Positions 25,301 through 31,737 of a DNA stretch of 64,000 nucleotides are shown here, one piece after another. Position numbers and translations under genes: made by a program. The stretch spans positions 1-64,000 of the forward strand of contig CAMELR010000013.1 in NCBI GenBank assembly GCA_945923775.1. The letters are read 5' to 3'. The DNA comes from an uncultured Clostridia bacterium. Its GTDB lineage: Bacteria; Bacillota; Clostridia; Oscillospirales; Ruminococcaceae. Numbering within the stretch: position 1 is the stretch's first letter; each line of letters opens with the position of its first letter. The notes beneath the pieces are model-generated. The model did no database searches. It was not told where the DNA came from and was given only the letters and a program-made list of their open reading frames with translations.

Positions 25301-26758
25301 ATCTGTGAAAAGTCCCCGGAGCAGGAACTTCAGACTGATGAGGGAATTGAGCGCGCACGAAAAATCGAAGCAAAAATGGTTCAGCCGGACGAGGATAATA
25401 TGCTCGCCGTCTGCACATACATGACCAAAGTCGCGCTGGACGCACGAATTATCGACCCGGAAGCCGAGGAATATGACGGCGGAAAGGTTGCCCTCTGTGC
25501 TGAAAAAATAATCGAGATAAACAAGGCAAATCCCGGCACGGCGCAGGCGGTTTTCTGCGACACGAATACGCCTAAAAAGGACGCATTCTCGGTATATCAG
25601 GCGCTCCGGGACAGGCTTGTGAGATCTGGCGAATTTACCGAAAATGAAATAGCTTTCGTGCATGACGCCGCCAACGACAAACAGCGCCTTGCCATGTTCG
25701 AAAAGGTCAACAATGCCGAAATAAAAATCATCATCGGCTCGACCGGAAAGCTTGGAACAGGTGTGAATATTCAGCGGAAGCTGTCTGCCCTGCACCATCT
25801 TGACGCACCCTATCGTCCCTCGGACATAGAACAGCGCAACGGCCGCGGAATACGCCAGGGCAACGAAAATTCCGAGGTCTACATCGGGTACTACTCCACA
25901 AAAGGCACATTTGACAATTATCGCTGGCAGATTCTTGAGAAGAAACAGCAGATAATCTCGCAGATAATGTCCGGAAAGCCAGCCGCGCGAACCTGCGAGG
26001 ATATTGACGACACCGCGCTGACGTTCGCCGAGATGAAAGCCGCAACGACTGGAAATCCCCTGATAGCCGAGAAAATGACGGTGGACAACGAGGTGAATCG
26101 TCTGAAATTATTGCAGGCGAATTATTATCAGCAGCAGCGCTCTTTTGAATACGATATCAGCAAGCGATATCCGGATTTGATTTCCCGAAAAGAAAAAATG
26201 ATCGAGTGGACGAAAAAGGATATCGAGCTGATTTCCGCAGCGCCGCCGATAACGGAGGATAACTTCCGCATGACGCTTGGCGGCAGGACTTATGTTGAGC
26301 GCTCCAAAGCCGGCGACGAGCTGGCGGCGCTGGTAACAAAATACATGATGTCCGATGATTATCAGGAGTACAAATCGAGGGCAGTCGGCGAGCTGAACGA
26401 TTTCAAAATCGTGCTGATGCACCAGGGCGCTCTGGTGTCGTTGTCGCTAAAGGCGAACGGACATTACACCTGCGATTACTCAATGAGCGGGCTTGGCGGC
26501 GTGACAAGGCTGTGTAATCTGTACGAGCGCATTCCGGAGCAGATCCACGGACTTAATGCTGAGCTGGAGCAGGCAAAAAAGCAGCTTTCAAACGCAAAGG
26601 AGCAGTACGGCAAGCCGTTCCAGTATGAGGAACAGCTCCGCGCCGGTCTGGAACGCCAGGCTCAGATAAACGCCGAACTGGAGGTTGCCGACAAACCGCA
26701 TGATGAAGCGGTCATGAGCGATTATTCCGACGACGAAAACGAAGAAATGGAGATGTGA
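19328..26758 (+). CDS. Giant polyvalent protein: ArdC-like N-terminus, DNA methylase and SNF2-type helicase
   Basis: 2476 aa from ATG 19328 (site ACGGAGG). N-terminal about 200 residues resemble ArdC-like antirestriction segments (SSFWRLNFCEAMLLTLQNPK). A low-complexity part follows where another gene overlaps. An LPD-like region contains GSGFSNGKFRISEYI. A methylase has DPAMGTGNFF and IIGNVPFGDF near residues 990-1060. A helicase has VGAGKTAAMG, DEAHNYKNL, ATGTPISNS and PYRPSDIEQRNGRGIRQGN. Such LtrC-like proteins are common on clostridial conjugative elements and are thought to protect DNA arriving in a recipient. The tail is acidic and ends MEM. Two palindromes are inserted in frame at 21770-21896. 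Confidence 0.85.
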   Translation: MSRFDEIAQIYDHRLPQLRSPEVWEQTLRMTSSFWRLNFCEAMLLTLQNPKAEMCGTIDQWNNIGRYIRRGEHSTAVFRSRTDTQLMYLFDVRQTYGKAYNSKWKLSERMADGIVGKFNSENAENAVSFEDYLQKSLDKNIDIVYNYNSKLNNAISNDPRTAAFIRASAEFICMTRCGIPGDSDFSDVAKINSDLSIVEIGNAAAALAQAVLREIDGIIRRKEYERYEAGICRRHLRYPIRGRSERTVPPEIHELRQGADDSAGAQSGGPDERNRPDSAGYGEHQRAVPPDMERDREESGESPEQHGALHAGENLPQPGLLSEREPADGDRHGGAGSRVGIPEDERSVAGGGSPEPGESVGDPENLDEPDDEELDEMVSDDESDTISVFTDIPEEISPDSDYAKKLLEDEIIRGSGFSNGKFRISEYISENSPSKDELAKFLKNEYGIGGSSRNDDPVSFSNHDGKGIELVLSNKQVIRFNWKKVAEAVRSAVNSGKYITESDIELRRRMTLFDAQRFAIHYEYPHCLYNDRLDYIRKEIAACDLDHPIRLNAEMFAVYAAECVRMKPHVKESYQKIDRSSIDIPWKFNDWSEAAEAGNNLPIDSGYGQFRAMCRDSVSELINEISAHTGHNPALGFPEEEITEFFASGEPLTSDSVDKITSEVFGYLYNQEQHSRLNSSKSTEIAAPEQPAEQFTLFGDNEFTMEEPPVDELPDESLNRAAAYIKDYFEQEFGSAAEIEDPSHVDLAYTTDEENSAVISVYADLVQYRITTEYGGNIAREEQYNSLDEMNELALKFLSFDDLISLSDEEKELEVRHDVAVEENESEVRHSVAVEAELRGVHAALGLRQQQHPVAAPEIETTDRAHITQKPPPPENYRFPENFAYPTGPKAKYSANVTAIKTLKQIESEHRHATAEEQDILARYSGWGGIADAFDGTKENWSREYAELKDLLTDKEYSAARESTLTAFYTEPYIIKSIYTALENMGFTGGEILDPAMGTGNFFGNLPAEMAENSRLYGVELDSLTARIAKELYPEAKIQNRGFERTKLENGTFDVIIGNVPFGDFKPYDPEYDEYLIHDYFFAKSIDKLKPGGIMALITSAGTMDKYDDSFRRELSGKADFLGGVRLPEDAFRTAGTQTVTDILFFQKLEFEHENDRDPDWVRSERVYGEASVFQENRYFRQNPGMVLGTPEIVSGRYGNTRTIKSDGNTAERLSEAISRLDGHFSAEPTIDDELPKEEYVDIPDGVTPYTYYVSGGSLYYAENRSAVPFTGSSEPRIKAMCGILDRLNEVTAAQKKGCSDDELKMLQSRLNNAYDGFVKKYGHLNSRTNISAFADDIREPRLTSIENVEELPDGKQRFTKADIFTQRTINVDRVPAHVDTALEALHLSINLKQTVDLDYISQLCGKDKDAVISELGEHIYCNPAKNTGGRYSGWETAEEYLSGHVRTKLALAQEAAKTDPDYERNVAALLDNQPPRIGIEDIGFRIGTIYIEPEMFQDFVYETFQTPEWQRHRPNMRGYSKEITVNYSPEMNQWKVTNSSGMSDVLSTETYGTKRLNAYELTELLLNQKRAVVNDYRELPDGRTERVFNAKETILARECQDKIEQAFHDWVMADKDRIQIIEDRFNALFNNIKPRTYNGDYITIPGMNPNLTLRPHQKNVIARIAATGTCMMAHEVGAGKTAAMGAAGMYLKSIGACTKPMYVVPNAVVAQFGEELQRFFPEAKILVATSKDMEKSQRRRFLSKISVGNFDAIVIPQSQFEKMPLSLERQEAMYDEKLTEISSAIQAAKADKGERFTVKALERQRKQIEKKIEKMRAAFKKDDFITFEELGCDFLFVDEAHNYKNLAVFSKMNNVAGVNANANSQKAFDMEMKCRYLQELHNGGGVVFATGTPISNSITELFVWQYLLQKQTLDDMNIGYFDNWASVFGVITQSIEVKPSGDGFRPRTRFSNFVNLNELCNLFGEVFDIAKTADMNLKLPAIQNGKPEMIICEKSPEQELQTDEGIERARKIEAKMVQPDEDNMLAVCTYMTKVALDARIIDPEAEEYDGGKVALCAEKIIEINKANPGTAQAVFCDTNTPKKDAFSVYQALRDRLVRSGEFTENEIAFVHDAANDKQRLAMFEKVNNAEIKIIIGSTGKLGTGVNIQRKLSALHHLDAPYRPSDIEQRNGRGIRQGNENSEVYIGYYSTKGTFDNYRWQILEKKQQIISQIMSGKPAARTCEDIDDTALTFAEMKAATTGNPLIAEKMTVDNEVNRLKLLQANYYQQQRSFEYDISKRYPDLISRKEKMIEWTKKDIELISAAPPITEDNFRMTLGGRTYVERSKAGDELAALVTKYMMSDDYQEYKSRAVGELNDFKIVLMHQGALVSLSLKANGHYTCDYSMSGLGGVTRLCNLYERIPEQIHGLNAELEQAKKQLSNAKEQYGKPFQYEEQLRAGLERQAQINAELEVADKPHDEAVMSDYSDDENEEMEM
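19998..20450 (+). CDS. Overlapping small protein in another frame, perhaps TnpV-like
   Basis: A 150-aa ORF lying wholly inside the giant gene in a different frame. It has a strong site, AAGGAGG, 7 nt before its ATG. Its product looks like a folded protein (NGLFHPKFTNYGRAQMTPLE; NISGLYLRIWKEIGKKAEKA), while the giant frame here gives only G/E/R/D/P-rich low complexity. The layout (short beta start, YGR, then SG-L-hhh-EI-KKA) recalls the transposon-encoded TnpV family, but the match is weak. Both frames are open, so both may be translated. Confidence 0.5.
   Translation: MSVMKLEYAEDIYDIPFEEDQNGLFHPKFTNYGRAQMTPLERKAVDLMNEIDPTALDMVNISGLYLRIWKEIGKKAEKARNSTARSMLAKTSLSRDYSQSVSQRTEIDMAAQEAAWESLRTSVAWLAAEVRSRANLSEIQKISMSLMTKN
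21770..21788. repeat. GTGCGACA palindrome inside the giant gene
   Basis: GTGCGACA-cga-TGTCGCAG, one end base off consensus. It encodes VRHDVAVE in frame, and the next palindrome 39 nt later encodes VRHSVAVE. Confidence 0.75.
21809..21896 (+). repeat. 88-bp compound palindromic repeat, copy A
   Basis: Starts GTGCGACACAGTGTCGCAG, then TCGAAGC...GCTTCGA enclosing GCGCGGC-gtccat-GCCGCGC. The reverse complement of 30944-31031 matches it at 78 of 88 positions without gaps. Here it is in frame inside the giant gene. Confidence 0.8.
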
Positions 26759-26760
26759 TT

Positions 26761-27183
26761 ATGAGCATTGAATTCCGCATAAAACAGAATGGTGAGAAAC
26801 ACTGCTATTCCAACTGGACTATGAACTTGAAGTCATTCCTTACAGCACTGTATTCCAATGAAAACCCTTACGAAGCACTCATGAGCCTTGATAGAAATAA
26901 TCAGCTCAGTGATGATAATTATACTCGCGATAAGCGGAATGGCTTAATTACATACGATATCGACTTTGACAGGGACACAATAACACGCTACGAAAAAGGC
27001 AGGCAGTTCAAGCTGAACGAGATAAGCAAAATTCCGCTTGGCGCGGCGTATTCGCTTATGAGATTTCATGGTGCCGGCGTTCCGGCGGCTGTTTCTGACT
27101 GCGAATATGATGAGTATAATGATATGTCCGGGCTATTTGGAAACCGCGATTCTGAAATCAAGGACCGCGGTTTTGTTATATAG
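26761..27183 (+). CDS. Hypothetical protein, 140 aa
   Basis: Unrecognised. It starts at ATG 26761, just after the TGA of the giant gene; the track start is the overlapping GTG 26755. Its product is hydrophilic with YDIDFDRDTITRYEKGRQFK in the middle. It ends DRGFVI at a TAG where the next ORF continues in another frame, so the two ORFs may be one gene broken by a frameshift. Confidence 0.55.
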   Translation: MSIEFRIKQNGEKHCYSNWTMNLKSFLTALYSNENPYEALMSLDRNNQLSDDNYTRDKRNGLITYDIDFDRDTITRYEKGRQFKLNEISKIPLGAAYSLMRFHGAGVPAAVSDCEYDEYNDMSGLFGNRDSEIKDRGFVI

Positions 27184-27784
27184 CAACGATGAGTATTTCG
27201 AGGCGTATTTAAATTACCTGAAGAATACCGGAGGCTATCAGTTTATTCGTTTTGTAAACGTCAGCGGGTCACAGTATATTGCTTTCACCCAGCGCGGTTT
27301 TGACAATATCAAGTCTTTTCTGATGCAGAAGCTCCAGACAAAGCGTGAGGAAGCTGACCGCCTGGAAGCAGAAATCAACGAAGCATTCAGCGCTGCGGAG
27401 CCGACTGAAATTCCTAAAGATGAAAAATCCGAACTTTCAGACCTTATAGAGAAACTCGGTTTACAAAGTCACTCATACTCTTTCAGCGTTGTTTCTCTGG
27501 ACTCGGAGATTTACGTTACCGGAGCGTATGTAGAGAGCGCTGACGAGCTTGATGAGCTTGGAATCCTCGGTCAGTTTGACAGGGATTTCGGACATGGCGA
27601 TACCGTTCATGCTGAGATAAGTTATTATATCATCGGGCAGTCCGGCGTGGAATCCGAAAGGCTCCCGGATGAATTTGGGTGCGACATCGTGTCGCACCTG
27701 GACGCGGCGGTTCAGTACGCCGACCTGCTGGAAGAACGGCCGCTAACGATTGATTTCGGTGATTATGAGATGGCGTTTGAGTGA
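27173..27784 (+). CDS. Hypothetical protein, about 203 aa, start uncertain
   Basis: The track start at 27068 gives about 35 residues that overlap the preceding gene and look unnatural. A TTG at 27173, 8 nt after AAGGA, begins LLYSNDEYFEAYLNYLKNTG, which reads as real protein. A helical Glu-rich segment (KLQTKREEADRLEAEI) and an acidic tail ending YEMAFE follow. A GGTGCGACA palindrome at 27678-27698 lies in frame and encodes GCDIVSHL. Alternatively this is the 3' part of the gene at 26761 after a frameshift. Confidence 0.5.
   Translation: MLYSNDEYFEAYLNYLKNTGGYQFIRFVNVSGSQYIAFTQRGFDNIKSFLMQKLQTKREEADRLEAEINEAFSAAEPTEIPKDEKSELSDLIEKLGLQSHSYSFSVVSLDSEIYVTGAYVESADELDELGILGQFDRDFGHGDTVHAEISYYIIGQSGVESERLPDEFGCDIVSHLDAAVQYADLLEERPLTIDFGDYEMAFE
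27678..27698. repeat. GGTGCGACA palindrome inside a coding sequence
   Basis: GGTGCGACA-tcg-TGTCGCACC, a perfect 9-bp stem with a 3-nt loop, in frame inside the ORF at 27173-27784. Confidence 0.8.
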
Positions 27785-27785
27785 T

Positions 27786-27808
27786 AGGTGCGACACGGTG
27801 TCGCACCT
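27786..27808 (+). terminator. GGTGCGACA palindrome placed as a terminator
   Basis: AGGTGCGACA-cgg-TGTCGCACCT followed by TTTTTTT, beginning 2 nt after a stop codon. It is a copy of the dispersed palindrome family in terminator form. Confidence 0.75.
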
Positions 27809-27830
27809 TTTTTTTGAAAGCGAGGATAAA

Positions 27831-28568
27831 ATGGCACTATACGCAAGGCAGATAAGCCCGTCCGAGCAGACCTCCCCATTCTGGGACAGCGCCGAAACAT
27901 GGGACGGCATTTTTCTTTATGAGCCGGTAAGAAAATACGCAGTAGATCCGCACTACAAAAGCATTCTTGAGGTTTTGCAGAACTATTTCGATGTTTCGCA
28001 TGACATTGCGGACAGCAGGTGCGGCGAGTACGATTCCATCGCAGAATACATAAATGACGTTTCACCGCGGCAGGACAATAACCAGTACACGGAAGAACAG
28101 CTCACCGGCTGGGAGGACGCCGCAAAGTCGTACAATTTCCCGAAAGCAGACGGCTACAATCCCTATTCGCGAATATACGATGAAATGTGGGGAATCTGCA
28201 AGGCGCTCAGTCTTGTTTCAGGCGAAGAATTTGACTGGAAGGAGATCCACGGCTGTTGTCAGGGAGAATACAACCGCGTAATTTACCCGGAGAGCAGATT
28301 TTCAGAGCAGGATATCAAAAATTTTGAATGCGAGTTTTTTAATCTTGGTACAGAGTGGTGCGTAACGGACGAAAAGCCGGATTCTCCAAACGAGATATGC
28401 GGCGGCTGTATTTACTGCCACAACACTGATATTGACAGCATTCGCAGGGAAATCGCCGAGTGTTTCGAATGCGAGCCGGGTGACATTCACCTTTATTCGT
28501 ACCACGAAAAGACCGTCTGCTACTTTGAATCAGAGCAGGACGAGGAAGAATTCGGCATGGAGATGTAA
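27831..28568 (+). CDS. Acidic hypothetical protein, 245 aa
   Basis: ATG 27831 is chosen; the track start at 27750 reads through the upstream palindrome. The product is acidic with WKEIHGCCQGEYNRVIYPES, a hGxxQG-hhh segment seen in small phage/plasmid accessory proteins, and a Cys-rich stretch ICGGCIYCHN that could bind metal. The tail is DEEEFGMEM. The family is not recognised; it is probably one of the proteins co-delivered with the DNA. Confidence 0.65.
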   Translation: MALYARQISPSEQTSPFWDSAETWDGIFLYEPVRKYAVDPHYKSILEVLQNYFDVSHDIADSRCGEYDSIAEYINDVSPRQDNNQYTEEQLTGWEDAAKSYNFPKADGYNPYSRIYDEMWGICKALSLVSGEEFDWKEIHGCCQGEYNRVIYPESRFSEQDIKNFECEFFNLGTEWCVTDEKPDSPNEICGGCIYCHNTDIDSIRREIAECFECEPGDIHLYSYHEKTVCYFESEQDEEEFGMEM

Positions 28569-28573
28569 GGTCA

Positions 28574-28596
28574 GGTGCGACACCGTGCCGCACCTC
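28574..28596. repeat. GGTGCGACA palindrome, intergenic
   Basis: AGGTGCGACA-ccg-TGCCGCACCT with one mismatched pair, 6 nt after a stop codon. A half copy GTGCCGCACCT follows the next gene, just before the ribosome site at 29893. Confidence 0.7.
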
Positions 28597-28612
28597 CGGA
28601 AAGGAAAATAAA

Positions 28613-29875
28613 ATGGATATCTACAAAAACAGTCTTAAATACGCAAAAGAAAACGGCGAGCTTGAACGGTACCGCGAAAGTATGAATCTGTGTGATGAAT
28701 GCGGGACGTTTATAAGCCATTCCATCGCCGAAAATTTCAACAATAATTACCTTGATGTTAAAAAAGTCACTGCGGAAGCCGCCGGGAAATACGGCTTTGA
28801 GCCTGCAATGCTCATGCTTGCGCTACGCGTTGACAGTCTGAAATATGACGGGCGTTTCACCGCCGATAACAAGGAATGGGCGCAGAAGTTACTTGCTGAC
28901 TATCCCAATGCCGAGGAAATCCGGAAAACAGCAGACAGGACGCTCGGAACGGCTCACCCGGTTCTTCTTAACGCCGTGACGGAAGAATTAAGGTCCGCTT
29001 TCCGTGAGAGGAATAAGCAGGAAATCGAGGGCTACCGCATTGTTCAGAGGCTCCAGACTCCCAATTCTGAATTTGTCCTCGGGCAGAACAATAAAATGCC
29101 GGGCTGTTATGTGACTTGGTACAACGCCGACCACAACGGCGGAATCTCCACGGTATGGGGACATTATTTCACCTCAAACGATTCGCAGAATAATCTTGTT
29201 TCAGCATACCGCGACCTGTTCTCCAGAGCGCTTTCTGACGTAAACCAGCACACTCATTTCGAAGAACTCACACCGAAAACAGGCTCTATTATCCGAACCG
29301 TAAACGGCGAGGATATACAGTTTGAGCTGACTGACGAGGAATGTAACGGAATCTGGGATATGGTCGAACAGCAGAATGTCGAGAGCCATTTCACGGACCT
29401 GCTCAGCGAAAACGGATTTGATGTAGATTCCGCAGATGTAAAGAAAGTGATTACTGAAATGGCGGCGCAGTACCGCGAGGATTTCGGCTTCGGCGATGAC
29501 GAGGAGTTTCAGGGATACATAAGCGAACGCGATGACGACCTCAAGGAGCATCTTAATTCCGATACGTTCGGCGATGTGTACGTTGACAATGGCGTTGCAG
29601 ACTACACGGGAAGAATTATGATAATCCGTCCGGAATATTTCAGTTCACGGAGCTTCACTCCCGAGGAACAGCTATTCCTTGCGCAGTCCGGACCGGGCTG
29701 TGACCCCAAAGAATACGGCGGCGCGGTAAACGGCGTATGTCTGTACGACCGCGAGGAAGCCTCCATCACAAGCGACTGCTTCCTCGGCGCAATGCGTGAG
29801 GAACACATTCCGATGTGGGCAAGAGAAGCCCGCGATGATATTTCCGAGGAATATGACGAACAGCCGGAGATGTAG
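28613..29875 (+). CDS. DUF3849-like accessory protein
   Basis: 420 aa. Residues 1-130 (MDIYKNSLKYAKENGELERY; PAMLMLALRVDSLKYDGRFT) fit the DUF3849 family found on clostridial conjugative elements. The middle has WYNADHNGGISTVWGHYF, and the last third is acidic with a segment reading SPEEQLFL-like (TPEEQLFLAQSGPGCDPKEY). The C-terminus EEYDEQPEM carries the shared PEM tail. GGAAAGGAAA precedes the ATG. Function is unknown. Confidence 0.7.
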   Translation: MDIYKNSLKYAKENGELERYRESMNLCDECGTFISHSIAENFNNNYLDVKKVTAEAAGKYGFEPAMLMLALRVDSLKYDGRFTADNKEWAQKLLADYPNAEEIRKTADRTLGTAHPVLLNAVTEELRSAFRERNKQEIEGYRIVQRLQTPNSEFVLGQNNKMPGCYVTWYNADHNGGISTVWGHYFTSNDSQNNLVSAYRDLFSRALSDVNQHTHFEELTPKTGSIIRTVNGEDIQFELTDEECNGIWDMVEQQNVESHFTDLLSENGFDVDSADVKKVITEMAAQYREDFGFGDDEEFQGYISERDDDLKEHLNSDTFGDVYVDNGVADYTGRIMIIRPEYFSSRSFTPEEQLFLAQSGPGCDPKEYGGAVNGVCLYDREEASITSDCFLGAMREEHIPMWAREARDDISEEYDEQPEM

Positions 29876-29903
29876 AAGTGCCGCACCTCCAGAAAGGAAA
29901 CCT

Positions 29904-30944
29904 ATGCCGCAGTATAAATACTCCCGTGACGACTACTACCGTCTGACTAACGCTCCCTGCCTGGACGTTGCCAGGGCTCTTGGAATGGAGATAAACGAAA
30001 AGGAAAGCGACCGCAAAAGCTGGAAGATAAAAGGCGAACAGGGGCTGTGCATTTACCGCGAGGGAAACGGCTGGTACCGCTTTTCGGACGGGCGGCATGG
30101 ATTTCCTATCGACCTCGTAAAAGACAAGCTCTGCTGTTCTACGGAACAGGCGCTTGATTTCATCGCCCGTTATGTCGTGAACGGAGTTTCCGGGCAGGTG
30201 AATATTCCTCGCCGGACTGCCCTGTCAGAGCCGGAAAAACCGCGTGAATTCTCACCGCCGGCACACGACATTTCACCCAGGCGCGTCATGGCATATCTCA
30301 TAAAGACAAGAGGAATCGACCCGGAAATCGTGAAAGCAATGATTCAGCAAAAGATGATAGCAGAGGACTCAGTTCATCATAACTGCCTGTTTTTCGGACG
30401 TGACGAAAACGGAGTGATACGCTCCTGCGCGGTTCGAGGCTCAACGGAAGTGAAATTCCGCGGTGAAGCTCCCGGCGGAGACAAGTCCTGCACATTCGCA
30501 ATGGCGGGCAGGAGCGATGTGCTCCGGCTGTTTGAAAGTCCCATTGACGCAATGTCGCACGCCACTTTTACAAAGCTCCTCGGAAAAGACTGGACAGCCG
30601 ACCATCGGCTAAGCGTGAACGGCAGTGGGAACTACGAGAGCATAAAAAGATACCTCGCGAACCACACGGAAATAAAATCCGTGTGGTTTTGCTATGACAG
30701 TGACCAAGCCGGACGCGACGGTGCGGAAGCCTCCAGCAGTAGGATTTTCGAGGATTTCCCGGACAGAGAATTATCGGTGATGTTCTGCTCTCCTGTCAAA
30801 AATAAGGACTGGAACGAAGCGCTCCAGCTTTTCCGGGTTTTGGAGAGCCACGGCGTCACGGTTCGTGAATTTCTTGCTCCCACGGAATTCCGGAGCATTC
30901 CGCCCCCGGACTGCGATGAGAACGAATTTGATTTTGAGCCGTAG
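29904..30944 (+). CDS. DUF3991 and Toprim-domain protein (primase-like)
   Basis: 346 aa. The N-terminal DUF3991-like part has VARALGMEINEKESDRKSWK and FSDGRHGFPIDLVKDKLCCS, as in zinc-less primase N-domains. The Toprim fold follows: VLRLFESPIDAMSHATF (the catalytic Glu) near 210 and VWFCYDSDQAGRDGAEA (DxD) near 265. It may prime the complementary strand in the recipient, like other element-encoded primases; that is inference. ATG 29904 follows AGAAAGGAAA. The C-terminus ends NEFDFEP, close to the shared acidic tail. Confidence 0.82.
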   Translation: MPQYKYSRDDYYRLTNAPCLDVARALGMEINEKESDRKSWKIKGEQGLCIYREGNGWYRFSDGRHGFPIDLVKDKLCCSTEQALDFIARYVVNGVSGQVNIPRRTALSEPEKPREFSPPAHDISPRRVMAYLIKTRGIDPEIVKAMIQQKMIAEDSVHHNCLFFGRDENGVIRSCAVRGSTEVKFRGEAPGGDKSCTFAMAGRSDVLRLFESPIDAMSHATFTKLLGKDWTADHRLSVNGSGNYESIKRYLANHTEIKSVWFCYDSDQAGRDGAEASSSRIFEDFPDRELSVMFCSPVKNKDWNEALQLFRVLESHGVTVREFLAPTEFRSIPPPDCDENEFDFEP

Positions 30945-31031
30945 TGCGACAACAGGACGTTGTTGCTGTCGAAGCCCAAACGAGGCATGGACGCCGCGCA
31001 GCTCAGCTTCAACTGCGACATCGTGTCGCAC
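30944..31031 (-). repeat. 88-bp compound palindromic repeat, copy B (inverted)
   Basis: Reverse complement matches copy A at 21809-21896 in 78 of 88 positions. It begins at the last base of the Toprim gene stop codon and occupies the intergenic gap. Confidence 0.8.
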
Positions 31032-31210
31032 CTGAAAGCATTCTTTTTTCGGGAATTTTCACTCCGTACTTTGTACGGCAGGAATAGCGGGGTTCCCCCG
31101 CTACTGTACATCGCACCGCCAAAGGCGTTGCATGGGGTTCCTGCCCATTATTCCGAGGTTCTATAATTCATCTCCTACTAAATGGCAATTTTTTAAATAG
31201 TGAGGTCAAA
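31032..31210. other. Hairpin-rich gap upstream of the relaxosome genes
   Basis: No ORF supported. CCGTAC-ttt-GTACGG (31065-31079) and TAGCGGGG-ttc-CCCCGCTA (31086-31104) are perfect with 3-nt loops, and CGCC-aaa-GGCG follows. As this gap precedes the RHH and relaxase genes, an oriT could lie here; no nick consensus was recognised. Confidence 0.45.
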
Positions 31211-31669
31211 ATGTCGCAGAATATAAAACGCTCAGTATGTCTGAGTTCCGGAATGCTTGACGAGCTTCAGAGATTTGCGTCAGGCAGGAATATAACGGTG
31301 GCACAGGCAATCAGATATCTTCTTGAACGCGGATTATCTTTGACTATGTTTACCGAAGAACAGGAAACGATACGCAGATTTATCCGTGAAGAAATCCAGA
31401 CGGTAATGCCAATAGTAATGAAGCAGTATATGGACAGGCTCATAGCAATGCAGGCGGTTGCGTCAAGAACATCTGCCGCCGCTTTGCAGTGCAATGTCGC
31501 TGTGCTTGCTGAAAATTACATCGACAGCGCAACGCCGGAGGAGATACTTGCGAACGCCCTGCGGCAGTCCTGCCGTATAACCAAAACCAGACCCAAGTCA
31601 GATGACGAGTATCTGCGTGAAGCTCACGAATGGCTTAACTCCGACCTTGACGCACCAAACGACAAATAG
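31211..31669 (+). CDS. RHH-type relaxosome accessory protein (MobC-like)
   Basis: 152 aa. The start IKRSVCLSSGMLDELQRFAS followed by ITVAQAIRYLLERGLSL fits a ribbon-helix-helix DNA-binding fold. The gene lies just upstream of the MobP3-like relaxase, the usual position for the accessory protein that binds oriT. The rest is helical. ATG 31211 follows GTGAGGTC, a weak site. Family assignment is by pattern and context. Confidence 0.6.
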   Translation: MSQNIKRSVCLSSGMLDELQRFASGRNITVAQAIRYLLERGLSLTMFTEEQETIRRFIREEIQTVMPIVMKQYMDRLIAMQAVASRTSAAALQCNVAVLAENYIDSATPEEILANALRQSCRITKTRPKSDDEYLREAHEWLNSDLDAPNDK

Positions 31670-31690
31670 GTGCCGCACGGTGCGGCACCT
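31668..31690. repeat. GGTGCCGCA palindrome, intergenic
   Basis: AGGTGCCGCA-cgg-TGCGGCACCT, perfect 10-bp stem. It overlaps the stop codon of the RHH gene. A second, imperfect copy GGTGCCTCA-cca-TGCGGCACC lies at 31707-31727. Confidence 0.8.
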
Positions 31691-31737
31691 GCATTTAATA
31701 AGTGTTGGTGCCTCACCATGCGGCACCCGGAAAGGCA

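Noticed and set aside
24557-25798. Minus-strand ORF of 413 aa
   Set aside because: Mirror of the helicase part of the giant gene, whose motifs are clear on the plus strand.
31702-31737. Upstream start of the relaxase
   Set aside because: The extra residues come from a palindrome copy; the GTG at 31738 has a proper ribosome site.
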